A stretch of DNA of 33,685 nucleotides, taken from contig CANPVS010000023.1 of NCBI GenBank assembly GCA_947581795.1, positions 1-33,685 on the forward strand. The letters are read 5' to 3'. Under the pieces are notes generated by a model. That model did not search any database, was not told the DNA's origin, and saw only the letters and a list, made by a program, of their open reading frames with translations. The DNA comes from an uncultured Oscillospiraceae bacterium (GTDB lineage: Bacteria; Bacillota; Clostridia; Oscillospirales; Oscillospiraceae). Position 1 is the stretch's first letter, and the number at the start of each line of letters is the position of its first letter. Made by a program: the position numbers and the translations under genes. Shown piece by piece: positions 14,304-22,461 of this stretch.

Positions 14304-15614
14304 GTGAGCGCTTTGACCAGATCGCGGCGGGAGCTGCTGCCGGGCGTGTTTCTCACGTGCCTGCAGACCGAAAAATTTAAGACCGGGCTTCTCAGCCTGC
14401 ATCTGCTGACCCCTCTGGACCGGGAGACGGCGGCGCAGAACGCCCTCATCCCCAGCGTCCTGCGCCGGGGCACTGTCCGGTACCCGGACATGGGAGCCCT
14501 GGGCGCCCGGCTGGACGAGCTGTACGGCGCCCGGTTGGAACCCTCCGTGCGAAAGCTGGGGGAGATCCAGGCCGTTGGTTTTGTGACTGACTTCGTGGAG
14601 GTGCCCGGCCAGGACGTGCTGGAGGACATGGCCGCGCTCCTGGGCGAGGCGCTGCTCTCCCCCAACACAAGAGGCGGGCTGCTGCTGCCCAGGTACGTGG
14701 AGAGCGAGCGGGAAAAGCTCCTGGAGGACATCCGGGCCCGGGTGAACGACCGGGCCGAATACGCCCGGCAGCGGCTTATTGAGCTCATGTGCCCCGGGGA
14801 GGCCTATGCCGTGGACGGCCTGGGGGACGAGGACGCCGCCGGCGACATCGGCTACGTGGCCCTGACCCGGCACTATAAAGCGCTGCTGGCCGCCAGTCCC
14901 ATAGAGATATTCTACTGCGGCGCCGCTGACGCTGACAGGGTGGCCGCCGCCATGAAGGACGCCCTGGCCATGCTGCCCCGGGGGGAGCTGAATTTCGACA
15001 TCGGCACGGACATCCGCATGAACACCGTGGAGGATACCGCACGCGTTTTCACCGAGGAGATGGACGTGGGCCAGGGAAAGCTGGTGCTGGGCTACCGGCT
15101 GGGGGACGCCATGGAGGACCCGGATATGGCGGCCCTGCAGGTGATGAACTATATTCTGGGCGATCCGGCGGGGGCCAGCTATGTGTCCTCCAAGCTCTTC
15201 CTGCATGTGCGGGAGAGGCAGAGCCTGTGCTATTACGTGGATTCGGAGCTGGACCTGATGAAGGGCCTCATGATCGTGGCCAGCGGCATCGACCCGGCAG
15301 ATCACGAGAAGACCATGGCGGAGATCGGCCGCCAGGTGCAGGCCGTGAAGGATGGAGACTTTACCGACGGCGAGCTGCGCACGGCGCGGGCGGGTCTGAG
15401 CGCCCGTATGCTGTCGCTCACGGACGACCCGGCCAGGCTGGAGAAGTTCTGGCTGGGACAGAACGTACTGGGCCTGGACTACGGGCCCGAGGAGCTGGCC
15501 GCCCTGGCCCTGGACGTGACCAGAGAAGATGTCATCCGGGCCGCGGCGGGCATAGAGTGCGACGGGGTATATTTCCTGCGGGGTGCCGAGGGGGACGACG
15601 ATGAAGAGAACTGA
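14304..15614 (+). CDS. M16-family peptidase-like protein lacking the zinc motif (YmfF type)
   Basis: A 436-residue protein of the insulinase (M16) fold, the catalytically degenerate partner of the next gene. The N-terminal part reads RRELLPGVFLTCLQTEKFKT, and at the place of the zinc motif HxxEH there is ALIPSVLRRGT, so it should not cleave by itself. The C-terminal half has the conserved GDPAGASYVSSKLFLHVRER and LCYYVDSELDL segments. The start is uncertain: GTG at 14304, or TTG at 14313 with GGGGTGAG better spaced. It overlaps the next gene by 14 bases. Such pairs occur as YmfF/YmfH in Bacillus, where databases link them to peptide processing or EF-P modification; the substrate here is unknown. 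Confidence 0.88.
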   Translation: MSALTRSRRELLPGVFLTCLQTEKFKTGLLSLHLLTPLDRETAAQNALIPSVLRRGTVRYPDMGALGARLDELYGARLEPSVRKLGEIQAVGFVTDFVEVPGQDVLEDMAALLGEALLSPNTRGGLLLPRYVESEREKLLEDIRARVNDRAEYARQRLIELMCPGEAYAVDGLGDEDAAGDIGYVALTRHYKALLAASPIEIFYCGAADADRVAAAMKDALAMLPRGELNFDIGTDIRMNTVEDTARVFTEEMDVGQGKLVLGYRLGDAMEDPDMAALQVMNYILGDPAGASYVSSKLFLHVRERQSLCYYVDSELDLMKGLMIVASGIDPADHEKTMAEIGRQVQAVKDGDFTDGELRTARAGLSARMLSLTDDPARLEKFWLGQNVLGLDYGPEELAALALDVTREDVIRAAAGIECDGVYFLRGAEGDDDEEN

Positions 15615-16860
15615 TTATCCGGCCCTGGGGCTGAGCCTTTTTGAGACGACGCTGGAAAACGGCCTTACCGTATGCGTGATACCCCGGCCGGGCTGGCGCA
15701 GGGCAAGGGCCTGCTTTGTCACCAATTACGGCGGCGCGGACCGGCGCTTTATCCTGGACGGCGAGGCCCACGACACCCCGGCGGGGGTGGCCCACTACCT
15801 GGAGCACAAGATGTTCGACATGCCCTGCGGCAGCGTGGACGGGCGGTTCGCCGCCCGGGGCGCGGACTCCAACGCCTATACTTCCGAGGCGGTCACCAGC
15901 TACCACTTCCTCTGCACGGATAAATTTGAGGAAAACTTGCGGGACCTGCTGGAATTCGTGTCCGCCCCTTATTTCACCCCGGAAACGGTGGAGAAGGAGC
16001 GGGGCATCATCGGTCAGGAGATCGCGGAGGAAGAGGACGACCCGGTGGCCGCGGCCTATATGGGCTGTATAAAACTGCTGTTCGGCGAAGGCCCCCTGGG
16101 GGACATGGTGGTGGGTACGGCCGCGTCCGTCGCGGACATCACGGACCGGACGCTATACGCCTGCCACAAGGCCTTTTACGCCCCGGCCAACATGGCTCTG
16201 TGCGTGGCGGGGGATATTGACCCGGAGACGGTGGAGCGTATCGCCCGGGAGGCGCTGCCCGGGGAGAAAGCGCCGTACCCTAAGCGGGACTACGGCCCGG
16301 ACCCTGGCCCGGAGCCCTTGGAAACGCGGACCCAGCGGACCATGGATGTGTCCGCGCCCCAGTTCTGCGCCGGGCTGAAGCTGGGCCCGGCGGCTCAGGG
16401 GCCGGAGGCCCTGAAAGAGCGGCTCACGGCGGAGCTCGCCATGCGGTGTCTCTGGGGCGAGCACGCCCCGGCGTACATCGGCCTCTACGAAAAGGGGCTG
16501 TTGAACGACACCTTCCGCTTCTCAGCCACCTACGCCGGCGGCGTGGGATATATCTGCCTGGAGGGGGAGTCCCCCGACCCGGAGGCGGCCCTGGCAGGGC
16601 TGCTGGCGGTGGAGAAGGGCGTGGACCCCGCCTTCTTTGCCCGGCAGAAAAGGGCGGTGCTGGGAGGATTTATCCGGTTGCTGGACGACTTCTGGGAGCT
16701 GACGGAGTCCCTGGCGGACGGCGTGTTCGGGGGCTTTGACCCGCTGGGGATGCCCGCCGCGCTGGAGGCGCTGACCGTGGAGGATATTGCCGGCTGGGCC
16801 AGGGAACATATTATACCGGACCGGTTCGCCCTCTCCGTCGTCCGCCCCAAGGAGGCATAA
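15601..16860 (+). CDS. Zinc-dependent M16-family peptidase (YmfH type)
   Basis: A 419-residue insulinase-family metallopeptidase. The inverted zinc motif HYLEH is at 65-69, and the third ligand is probably E140 in the GQEIAEEEDDP segment. The SNAYTSEAVTSYHFLCT stretch at about 90-106 is typical of this subgroup. It presumably forms a heterodimer with the preceding zinc-less protein, giving a closed chamber that degrades or trims peptides in the cytosol. The start is the ATG at 15601 with GAGGGGG upstream; it overlaps the preceding gene by 14 bases, indicating coupled synthesis. Its stop is immediately followed by the lgt start. Confidence 0.93.
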   Translation: MKRTDYPALGLSLFETTLENGLTVCVIPRPGWRRARACFVTNYGGADRRFILDGEAHDTPAGVAHYLEHKMFDMPCGSVDGRFAARGADSNAYTSEAVTSYHFLCTDKFEENLRDLLEFVSAPYFTPETVEKERGIIGQEIAEEEDDPVAAAYMGCIKLLFGEGPLGDMVVGTAASVADITDRTLYACHKAFYAPANMALCVAGDIDPETVERIAREALPGEKAPYPKRDYGPDPGPEPLETRTQRTMDVSAPQFCAGLKLGPAAQGPEALKERLTAELAMRCLWGEHAPAYIGLYEKGLLNDTFRFSATYAGGVGYICLEGESPDPEAALAGLLAVEKGVDPAFFARQKRAVLGGFIRLLDDFWELTESLADGVFGGFDPLGMPAALEALTVEDIAGWAREHIIPDRFALSVVRPKEA

Positions 16861-17808
16861 ATGAGCAACGCATCCATCTCCTTCCCCCTGCTGGGGAGCT
16901 GGTCCATCGACCCTCCCAACAGCTTCACCCTGTTCGGCCACGAGTTTTACTGGTACGGTATCATCATCGCCTGCGGTTTCCTGCTGGCGGTGGCCTACTG
17001 CCTGCACAGAAGCCATGAGTTCGGCATCCGGCAGGACGACGTGATCGACTGCCTGCTGTTCGCGGTGCCCCTGGGCATCATCGGCGCCCGGGCTTACTAC
17101 GTCATCTTCTTCGGCCACTACACCTCCTTCTGGGACATGTGCAAGATATGGGAAGGGGGCCTCGCCATCTACGGGGCGGTGATCGCCGCGGTGCTCACCG
17201 TGCTGGTGGTCTGCCGGGTGAAGCGCATCTCCGCCCTGGCGTTGCTGGATCTTGTGAGCTTCGGCTTTCTCATCGGCCAGTGCATCGGCCGGTGGGGCAA
17301 CTTCATGAACCGGGAGGCTTTCGGCTATGAGACGGACATCTTCTGCCGCATGGGCCTCACCGTGAACGGGGTCACCACCTACGTCCACCCCACGTTTTTG
17401 TATGAGTCCCTGTGGAACCTGACGGGATTCATCGCGCTGCATGTTCTTTCCAAAAAGACAAAACGCAGATTTGACGGCCAGTATTTCCTTACGTACGTGC
17501 TGTGGTACGGCCTGGGCCGGGCCTGGATCGAGGGCCTGCGGGTCGACTCCCTGTATCTGGGGAACACCGGCGTGCGGGTGAGCCAGCTTCTGGCCGTCGC
17601 GGCAGCGGTGACCTCGGCGGCGCTGCTGCTGATCCTGACCAGTCGGGCGAAGAAGACGCCCAAGCCCCTGTGGGTAGAAAAGGCGGCCGCCGCTGTGGCG
17701 GCGGAGACCGTTCCGGCCCGGGAGCCGGAAATGAATGAGACCGCATCGGAAGTTCCGTCCTCTGACGAGGCGGAAATTCCCGGCGATAAAGAGGAAGAAA
17801 CAAAGTAA
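16861..17808 (+). CDS. lgt: Prolipoprotein diacylglyceryl transferase with acidic C-terminal tail
   Basis: Lgt transfers diacylglycerol from phosphatidylglycerol to the lipobox cysteine, the first step of lipoprotein maturation. The 315-residue protein has seven or so membrane segments, the GGLAIYGA loop at 99-106, the Lgt signature GRWGNFMNRE at 143-152, HPTFLYES, and a late GLGRAWIEGLR. A tail of about 55 residues after the last membrane helix is Ala-rich, then acidic (EMNETASEVPSSDEAEIP), beyond the usual enzyme. The ATG directly follows the preceding TAA (TAAATG), with AAGGAGG inside the end of the upstream gene. Lipoprotein genes at 12091 and 18873 would be among its substrates. Confidence 0.97.
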   Translation: MSNASISFPLLGSWSIDPPNSFTLFGHEFYWYGIIIACGFLLAVAYCLHRSHEFGIRQDDVIDCLLFAVPLGIIGARAYYVIFFGHYTSFWDMCKIWEGGLAIYGAVIAAVLTVLVVCRVKRISALALLDLVSFGFLIGQCIGRWGNFMNREAFGYETDIFCRMGLTVNGVTTYVHPTFLYESLWNLTGFIALHVLSKKTKRRFDGQYFLTYVLWYGLGRAWIEGLRVDSLYLGNTGVRVSQLLAVAAAVTSAALLLILTSRAKKTPKPLWVEKAAAAVAAETVPAREPEMNETASEVPSSDEAEIPGDKEEETK

Positions 17809-17845
17809 ACTATAGAGAAAAACAAGCTGTAAGGAGGCTAATACC

Positions 17846-18382
17846 ATGGCAGGATTCAATGATTTTCTCACGAAAGCGGGCGCCATCGCGTCCAAGGCCG
17901 CGGACAAAGCCAAGGACCTGGCCGGTACCGCCGCCGTCAAGACAAAGCAGTACAGCCGCATCGCCAAGCTCAATATGGATATCTCCGGCCAGAAGGACGA
18001 CATGAAGAAGGCCTACGCCGAGCTGGGCAAGATCTATTATGAGGCACACCACGATGCCCCCGACGAGACCTGCGCCCCCCTGTGCCAGCAGATCGACGAG
18101 GCCGCGGCGGCCATCGCCTCCATGGAGGAGGAGATCGCCAAGATCAAGGCGGAGATGGAGACAGTGGAGGACGCGGACCTGGAGGATGTGGTGGACGCCA
18201 CCGAGACCGAGGCAGGCGTAGAGGTGGAGATCCAGGTGGAGGAGCCTGCAGCCACGGAGGCCCCGGCGGAGCCCGCCGCGCCCGCGGAGCCTGCGGAACC
18301 GACCGCTCCGGCCGAGCCCGCCGCCCCCGAGACCCCGGAGGGGACCAGGGACGAGGAGCCCCACTGGCCCGCCGGCGAGTAA
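17846..18382 (+). CDS. Hypothetical coiled-coil protein with Pro-Ala-Glu tail
   Basis: A 178-residue protein with no recognised enzymatic domain. Residues 1-60 are helical and amphipathic (FLTKAGAIASKAADKAKDL), followed by IAKLNMDISGQKDDMKKAYA, a pattern seen in small Clostridia proteins that often carry a C-terminal zinc ribbon. Here the ribbon is missing, although two cysteines occur near 75-80. Residues 85-110 form a charged coiled coil, and the last 60 residues are an acidic Ala-Pro-Glu repeat of low complexity. It has a strong site TAAGGAGG before the ATG, lies 37 bases after lgt and ends at a terminator. It is predicted cytosolic; function unknown. Confidence 0.8.
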   Translation: MAGFNDFLTKAGAIASKAADKAKDLAGTAAVKTKQYSRIAKLNMDISGQKDDMKKAYAELGKIYYEAHHDAPDETCAPLCQQIDEAAAAIASMEEEIAKIKAEMETVEDADLEDVVDATETEAGVEVEIQVEEPAATEAPAEPAAPAEPAEPTAPAEPAAPETPEGTRDEEPHWPAGE

Positions 18383-18396
18383 AAGCAACGCTGACA

Positions 18397-18428
18397 AAAA
18401 ATCCCCTGCCAAGCGGCAGGGGATTTTT
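18397..18428. terminator. Strong bidirectional terminator
   Basis: A 14-bp perfect stem, 18397-18410 against 18415-18428, with an AAGC loop and A/T runs at both bases (AAAAAT...ATTTTT). It separates the lgt operon from the convergent GtrA gene and should work in both directions. Confidence 0.95.
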
Positions 18429-18441
18429 ATACGCTTTTCGT

Positions 18442-18876
18442 TCAGTTCTTTTTCCGGAAGGCGATGAACTTGCTGAGGAAGTAGTTGAGGACGATGACCA
18501 CGATGGATATGACTACCTTGGCAACCAGGCCTTCCACGCCGAAAAGGGTCTGGTCCAGACCCAGCCGCATGAGAAGGGGTAGCCCACCCAGTTCCACGAG
18601 ACCGGAGAAGAGGCGTCCGGCGTAAAAGGCCCCGGCCTCTTTGAGCCACTGGGGCCAGGCCCAGCTTTTGGACTGGAACACCCACAGCTTGTTGGTGACG
18701 AAGGCGAAGGTCACGGCGCAGATCCAGCTCAGGATGTTGCCGGGGGTCACGCCCATGCCCAGCACACCCACGAACAGGGCATAGGTGGCCCAGCTCACCA
18801 CGGTGGTGGCGCCGCCGAAGAGGAGATAGTTTATGATCTCCCGGTGGGCCTCATAGAGAGCTTTGAGCTTTTTCAT
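18442..18876 (-). CDS. GtrA-family membrane protein
   Basis: A 144-residue protein with four membrane helices (about 17-37, 44-64, 82-102 and 112-135), matching the GtrA/DPMS family: INYLLFGGATTVVSWATYAL, FVTNKLWVFQSK and a VISIVVIVLNYFLSKFIAFR ending. GtrA proteins are proposed to flip or carry polyprenyl-linked sugars for cell-wall or surface glycan decoration. The ATG overlaps the stop of the upstream lipoprotein gene by four bases (ATGA). Together with the GT-C-like protein at 19353-21260 it suggests a small envelope glycosylation unit; that is an inference from gene order. Confidence 0.92.
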   Translation of the reverse strand: MKKLKALYEAHREIINYLLFGGATTVVSWATYALFVGVLGMGVTPGNILSWICAVTFAFVTNKLWVFQSKSWAWPQWLKEAGAFYAGRLFSGLVELGGLPLLMRLGLDQTLFGVEGLVAKVVISIVVIVLNYFLSKFIAFRKKN

Positions 18877-19292
18877 TCCGTCTCCCCATCCAGGTACACG
18901 GCCCGGACGATCTCACCGGTGGCGGTGCGCATGGTCCAGACGGAGAAGCCCCGGAAGTAGAGCATGCCGTCCTCGGCGCCGTCCTGCTCGCAGGAGGCGG
19001 AGTACTCCGTGCTCACGGGCTGGCCGATGGCGTTGATGAGGGCGCTGGCGGGCTGGCCGATGTAGCCCAGGGCCTTGCCGTAGCTCTGGTCGTCCAGGAC
19101 GGCGTCGGAGCTGGAGGCGGGGGGCACGTGGGTCTGCTGGGCCTGGGCCGTGTCCGAGGCGGAGGCGGCCAGGACTTCCTGGGGCGCCGGGGTGGCCGTG
19201 GCCTCCGGCTCCTCGGGAGCCTTTTCCCGGCGGCAGGCCGCCAGGGCAAGAAGCATCGTGAAAGCAAGCAAAAGGGAGAGGGTCTTTTTCAT
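18873..19292 (-). CDS. Putative lipoprotein, unknown function
   Basis: A 139-residue protein with a lipoprotein signal MKKTLSLLLAFTMLLALAAC, lipobox cysteine at C20. A Pro/Ala/Glu-rich linker to about residue 65 is followed by a compact C-terminal region containing SYGKALGYIGQPASALINAI, a CEQDGAEDG loop and GMLYFRGFSVWTM, which looks like a small alpha/beta sensor or inhibitor-like domain. No family is named with confidence. The start at 19292 is preceded by GGAGGT nine bases away. It lies between the GT-C-like and GtrA genes and overlaps GtrA by four bases, so it probably acts at the outer membrane face with them. Confidence 0.8.
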   Translation of the reverse strand: MKKTLSLLLAFTMLLALAACRREKAPEEPEATATPAPQEVLAASASDTAQAQQTHVPPASSSDAVLDDQSYGKALGYIGQPASALINAIGQPVSTEYSASCEQDGAEDGMLYFRGFSVWTMRTATGEIVRAVYLDGETE

Positions 19293-19352
19293 CAGGGTAT
19301 TACCTCCATAGGGAAACGCGCTGTGGATGCGAACGGGATACATTGTATCACA

Positions 19353-21260
19353 TTATGTGGCGATTTGGAAGATGCTGATGCCGCCCTGGTCGTAGACGAG
19401 AGGGTAGTTTTCGGCGAAATAGTCGTAGTTCACGTGGTAGTCGGCGTATTCCGAACTGCCGATATAGACATAGTCCACGCCGTACTCGGCCGCCAGGCGC
19501 TCAAAGTCCTGGCCGCCGGCGTACATGACCGGCAGCTGGGCCTCCCGGGCGCCGTAGTCGATGCCGTGGTAGTAGAGGTACATCCCCGCCCCGCACAGGA
19601 TGTTCCGGCCCGTGAGGACCGAGACGGGGTTGGTGTGGTCGGAAGAGGTGAGGAACAGGCTGTCCGCCGGGGTGTTCTCAATGATGAAGTCCGCCGCGGC
19701 CACCTGCTCGCCGGACAGGAACTGGTACTCGCCGGCAGCCTCCCGGAGAAGGCTCATGCCCCCGGAGAGGGTGCCCAGGACCACCAGCAGGGCCGCCGCG
19801 CCTCCGGCGAGAGCCCTGGGCCGGATGCGGGAAAGCAGCTCCCACAGCCAGCCGCAGACCAGGATGTCCGTCACCATGTACCAGATGTACAAAAGCTTGT
19901 TGTCGTCGTAGGGGTTGGGCTGGAAGGCCACCAGATTGGCAAGCGCGAACAGCCCCGCCGCGCCCCAGAAAAGGCGGGCCTTATCCCCCCGCAGGAAGAA
20001 CATCATGGGCAGCATGGCGCAGAACACCACGCCGCAGTTCACCATCCAGAACCACAGCCAGGGCATGTCCCCGTGGACCCAGCCGGGGTTGAGCCAGAGA
20101 AGGTTCCCGGTGCTGGCGGCGTCAAAGGTCCAGACGATGAGCTGGGGCAGGGCGAGCGCCAGGCAGACAGCGCCGTAAAGCACGTAGTTTATAACAAGCG
20201 CCTTCAGGCGTCCGGCCTTTTTTGCCTTTCCCAGGAAGGCGAAAAACCAGCCCGCCGACAGCACGCCCAGGGCCAGAAAGCTGTGGGTATGGACCATGGG
20301 CATGAGCCCCGCGAGGACGCCCAGGACGACGATCTCCCGCCGGCCGCCCTGGCCGGATACTGTCTTCTCGATGGCCTTGATGAGAAGGTATATGGCGGCC
20401 AGGACCAGGCACCAGCCGGCCATGGTGGTCCGCTGGGGGATGAGCATGTCGCATATCACGTTCACCCAGCGCAGGTCCTCGTCCACCAGGTTGGTGGGGG
20501 TCACGTAAAAACCGCCCAGCAGGTCCGTGAGGCTGTATTTGCCGTTCAGGAAGAGCACGAACCCAAACCCGCCGTTGAAGACGAACAGGAGCCACGCCAT
20601 GAGGGCGGGGCCCAGCTTTTTGGTGAGCTCGTCCGCCAGCAGCCAGAAGCCGTAGAACACCGCGAACAGGAAAAAGAGGCTGGGCAGGATCACCGCCATG
20701 CGCAGGCTCAGCCCGAAAAACCGCAGACTGGCCGCGGCGGCGTCCACCAGGAAGGGGTAGTCGATCCGCTGGCCGGGGAAGATGCTGTAGTCCGGGGGGA
20801 ACTTGCCCTGCTGGTAGAGGCTCTCGGCGAAGCCCAGGTGCATCCCCAGGTCCCCGTAGGTGCTCTGGCCCACCCAGAGACTGCCGTCCTCGTGGGGCAG
20901 CAGCACGTGAGTGTAGAGAAGATAGCCGCAGAAGGCGGTGATGAGGAGGCTTGCCAACGCCCCCACCGCGTCCGCCGGAGGCGGCGGGGCGGGCAGCAGC
21001 TTTCTGCCCTCCCCCTTGGGAGCGTCAAGCTTCGGCCCCAGCATACAAAGGCACACGGTGCCCACGGTGGCGAGGCACAGGGCGATCAGCTCCGCGGTCA
21101 TAGTGAAGCCCGCGAAAAAGGCGATGAGGCAGGGCAGCCACATCAGCGCCGTACAGCCGAACACCAGCCCCAGCCAGCACTTCACCGCCCCCCGGCAGGA
21201 GGGCAGCACGCGCCAGGCCAGGGCCAGGCCAAAGAGCATATATACGATGAGAGCGGGCAT
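19353..21260 (-). CDS. Multi-pass membrane protein, GT-C glycosyltransferase-like
   Basis: A 635-residue protein with roughly 12 hydrophobic helices and a soluble C-terminal domain of about 130 residues. The first large external loop holds HED (123-125) and YGDLGMH (135-141), acidic residues placed like the catalytic site of GT-C enzymes that use polyprenyl-phosphate sugars. Other features are PTNLVDEDLRWVN, VHTHSFLALGV and FQPNPYDDNKLLYIWYMV. The C-terminal part (EYGVDYVYIGSSEYADYHVN) resembles the ends of large surface-glycan membrane proteins. The start at 21260 follows AAAAGGAGA; the frame is open further upstream but only through repeat-like non-coding DNA. The next genes are a lipoprotein and GtrA. 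The exact donor and acceptor are unknown. Confidence 0.8.
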   Translation of the reverse strand: MPALIVYMLFGLALAWRVLPSCRGAVKCWLGLVFGCTALMWLPCLIAFFAGFTMTAELIALCLATVGTVCLCMLGPKLDAPKGEGRKLLPAPPPPADAVGALASLLITAFCGYLLYTHVLLPHEDGSLWVGQSTYGDLGMHLGFAESLYQQGKFPPDYSIFPGQRIDYPFLVDAAAASLRFFGLSLRMAVILPSLFFLFAVFYGFWLLADELTKKLGPALMAWLLFVFNGGFGFVLFLNGKYSLTDLLGGFYVTPTNLVDEDLRWVNVICDMLIPQRTTMAGWCLVLAAIYLLIKAIEKTVSGQGGRREIVVLGVLAGLMPMVHTHSFLALGVLSAGWFFAFLGKAKKAGRLKALVINYVLYGAVCLALALPQLIVWTFDAASTGNLLWLNPGWVHGDMPWLWFWMVNCGVVFCAMLPMMFFLRGDKARLFWGAAGLFALANLVAFQPNPYDDNKLLYIWYMVTDILVCGWLWELLSRIRPRALAGGAAALLVVLGTLSGGMSLLREAAGEYQFLSGEQVAAADFIIENTPADSLFLTSSDHTNPVSVLTGRNILCGAGMYLYYHGIDYGAREAQLPVMYAGGQDFERLAAEYGVDYVYIGSSEYADYHVNYDYFAENYPLVYDQGGISIFQIAT

Positions 21261-21546
21261 ATGATCTCTCCTTTTGACCCGACGTGCGATGGGTGAGTGC
21301 GCATGCCGACGGCGCTCCAAGGAGGCAGCGTCCCTCGAACGAACATTGTTGAGCGAAGCGAAACCCAAACTGGGGCCCCCGCACGAGCCCAGCGAAGCGG
21401 GTCGTGTGGGGAGAAGGAAGAAGAGCTTTGACCGATAGCGGAGCCTCGCTTGCGAGGATTTGATATCTTCAAAGTTCTTCTGACGTGCTGTCGACGCAGG
21501 GAGCGCCATGGCACCACGTCGGTTAGCGCATTTGCTCCTCGCTGAT
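21261..21546. repeat. 286-bp hairpin-rich non-coding region, probable dispersed repeat
   Basis: No gene with family similarity is seen between rluD and the GT-C-like gene. The region holds several inverted repeats: 21377-21390 with 21399-21411 (12 pairs plus a G-T and a one-base bulge), CCTCGC/GCGAGG at 21444-21457, and GGAGC/GCTCC arms spanning about 21503-21539. Its composition (GAGCGAAGCGAAACCC, GCGAAGCGGG) differs from the neighbouring genes, and long incidental open frames cross it. It looks like an intergenic repeat or a leader RNA for the downstream operon. A ribosome binding site for the GT-C-like gene lies at 21267-21275. Confidence 0.5.
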
Positions 21547-22461
21547 TCACTGCTCCGGTCCCAGTTTGCTTAAAACGTCCTGGAACCAGTCGGGCAGGCC
21601 GGTCCAGAGTTCGATAGGCTCGCCGGTGGCGGGGTGGATGAATTTGAGGCCCCGGGCGTGGAGGCACTGGCTTTCCAGCCCCTTGTCCCGGCGGCCGCCG
21701 TAGACCGTGTCCCCCAGCAGGGGGTGGCCCGTATAGGCCATGTGGACCCGGATCTGGTGAGTCCGGCCGGTCTCCAGCCGGCAGCGGACGTAGGTGTGGC
21801 GGGGGTACCGGGCCAGCACCTCCCAGTGGGTCACGGCGGGGCGGGAATTCTTCTCCGTCACGGCCATGCGCTGGCGGTTCCGGGGGTCCCGGCCGATGGG
21901 GGCGTCCACGGTGCCGGCGTCATCGTGGAAGTTTCCGTGGCACACCGCGTCATAGACGCGGGAGAGGGTGTGGTCCTTGAGCTGGGCCGACAGGGCCTCG
22001 TGGGCCCGGTCGTTCTTCGCGGCGATGATGAGGCCGCTGGTGTCCTTGTCGATGCGGTGGACGATGCCGGGCCGCAGCTCGCCGCCCACGCCGGAGAGGG
22101 AGTCCCCGCAGTGGGCCAGCAGGGCGTTCACCAGCGTCCCGTCCGGGTGGCCGGGGGCGGGGTGGACCACCAGGCCCCGGGGCTTGTTCACCACGATCAC
22201 GTCCCCGTCCTCGTAGACCACGTCCAGGGGGATATCCTGGGCCACGGCGCTGGCCGGGGCCGCCTCGGGCAGGATGACGTCGAATACATCCCCCGCCGCC
22301 GGGCGGTAGTTCTTCCGCACGGGAGCGCCCCGGAACGTCACAAGGCCCCCCTCCAGCAGCTTCGCCGCGGCGGAGCGGCTACGGATGGCCTCTTGACGGG
22401 CGAGGAGAGCGTCGATCCTCTCCCCGCTCTCCTCCGCTGTTACCGTTATTCTCGTTTCCAT
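21547..22461 (-). CDS. rluD: RluA-family 23S rRNA pseudouridine synthase (RluD type)
   Basis: A 304-residue enzyme that converts specific uridines of large-subunit rRNA to pseudouridine. An S4-like RNA-binding domain (about 14-75) precedes the catalytic domain. The catalytic motif HRIDKDTSG is at 135-143, with the nucleophile D138. GRTHQIRVH, near 230, and GDTVYGG also match the family. Its ATG shares a base with the lspA stop (TGATG), the standard lspA-rluD (ylyB) pair of Firmicutes. The exact target uridines cannot be set from sequence. No terminator with a T tract is evident after the stop; the hairpin-rich stretch follows. Confidence 0.95.
   Translation of the reverse strand: METRITVTAEESGERIDALLARQEAIRSRSAAAKLLEGGLVTFRGAPVRKNYRPAAGDVFDVILPEAAPASAVAQDIPLDVVYEDGDVIVVNKPRGLVVHPAPGHPDGTLVNALLAHCGDSLSGVGGELRPGIVHRIDKDTSGLIIAAKNDRAHEALSAQLKDHTLSRVYDAVCHGNFHDDAGTVDAPIGRDPRNRQRMAVTEKNSRPAVTHWEVLARYPRHTYVRCRLETGRTHQIRVHMAYTGHPLLGDTVYGGRRDKGLESQCLHARGLKFIHPATGEPIELWTGLPDWFQDVLSKLGPEQ

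Noticed and set aside
19128-21296. A 722-codon open frame antisense to the GT-C-like membrane gene
   Set aside because: Composition is Gly/His/Gln-rich with no membrane or domain pattern, while the opposite strand encodes clear membrane helices.
21261-21509. N-terminal extension of the GT-C-like protein by 83 residues
   Set aside because: The extension is basic, repeat-derived and lacks similarity; a good ribosome binding site precedes the ATG at 21260.
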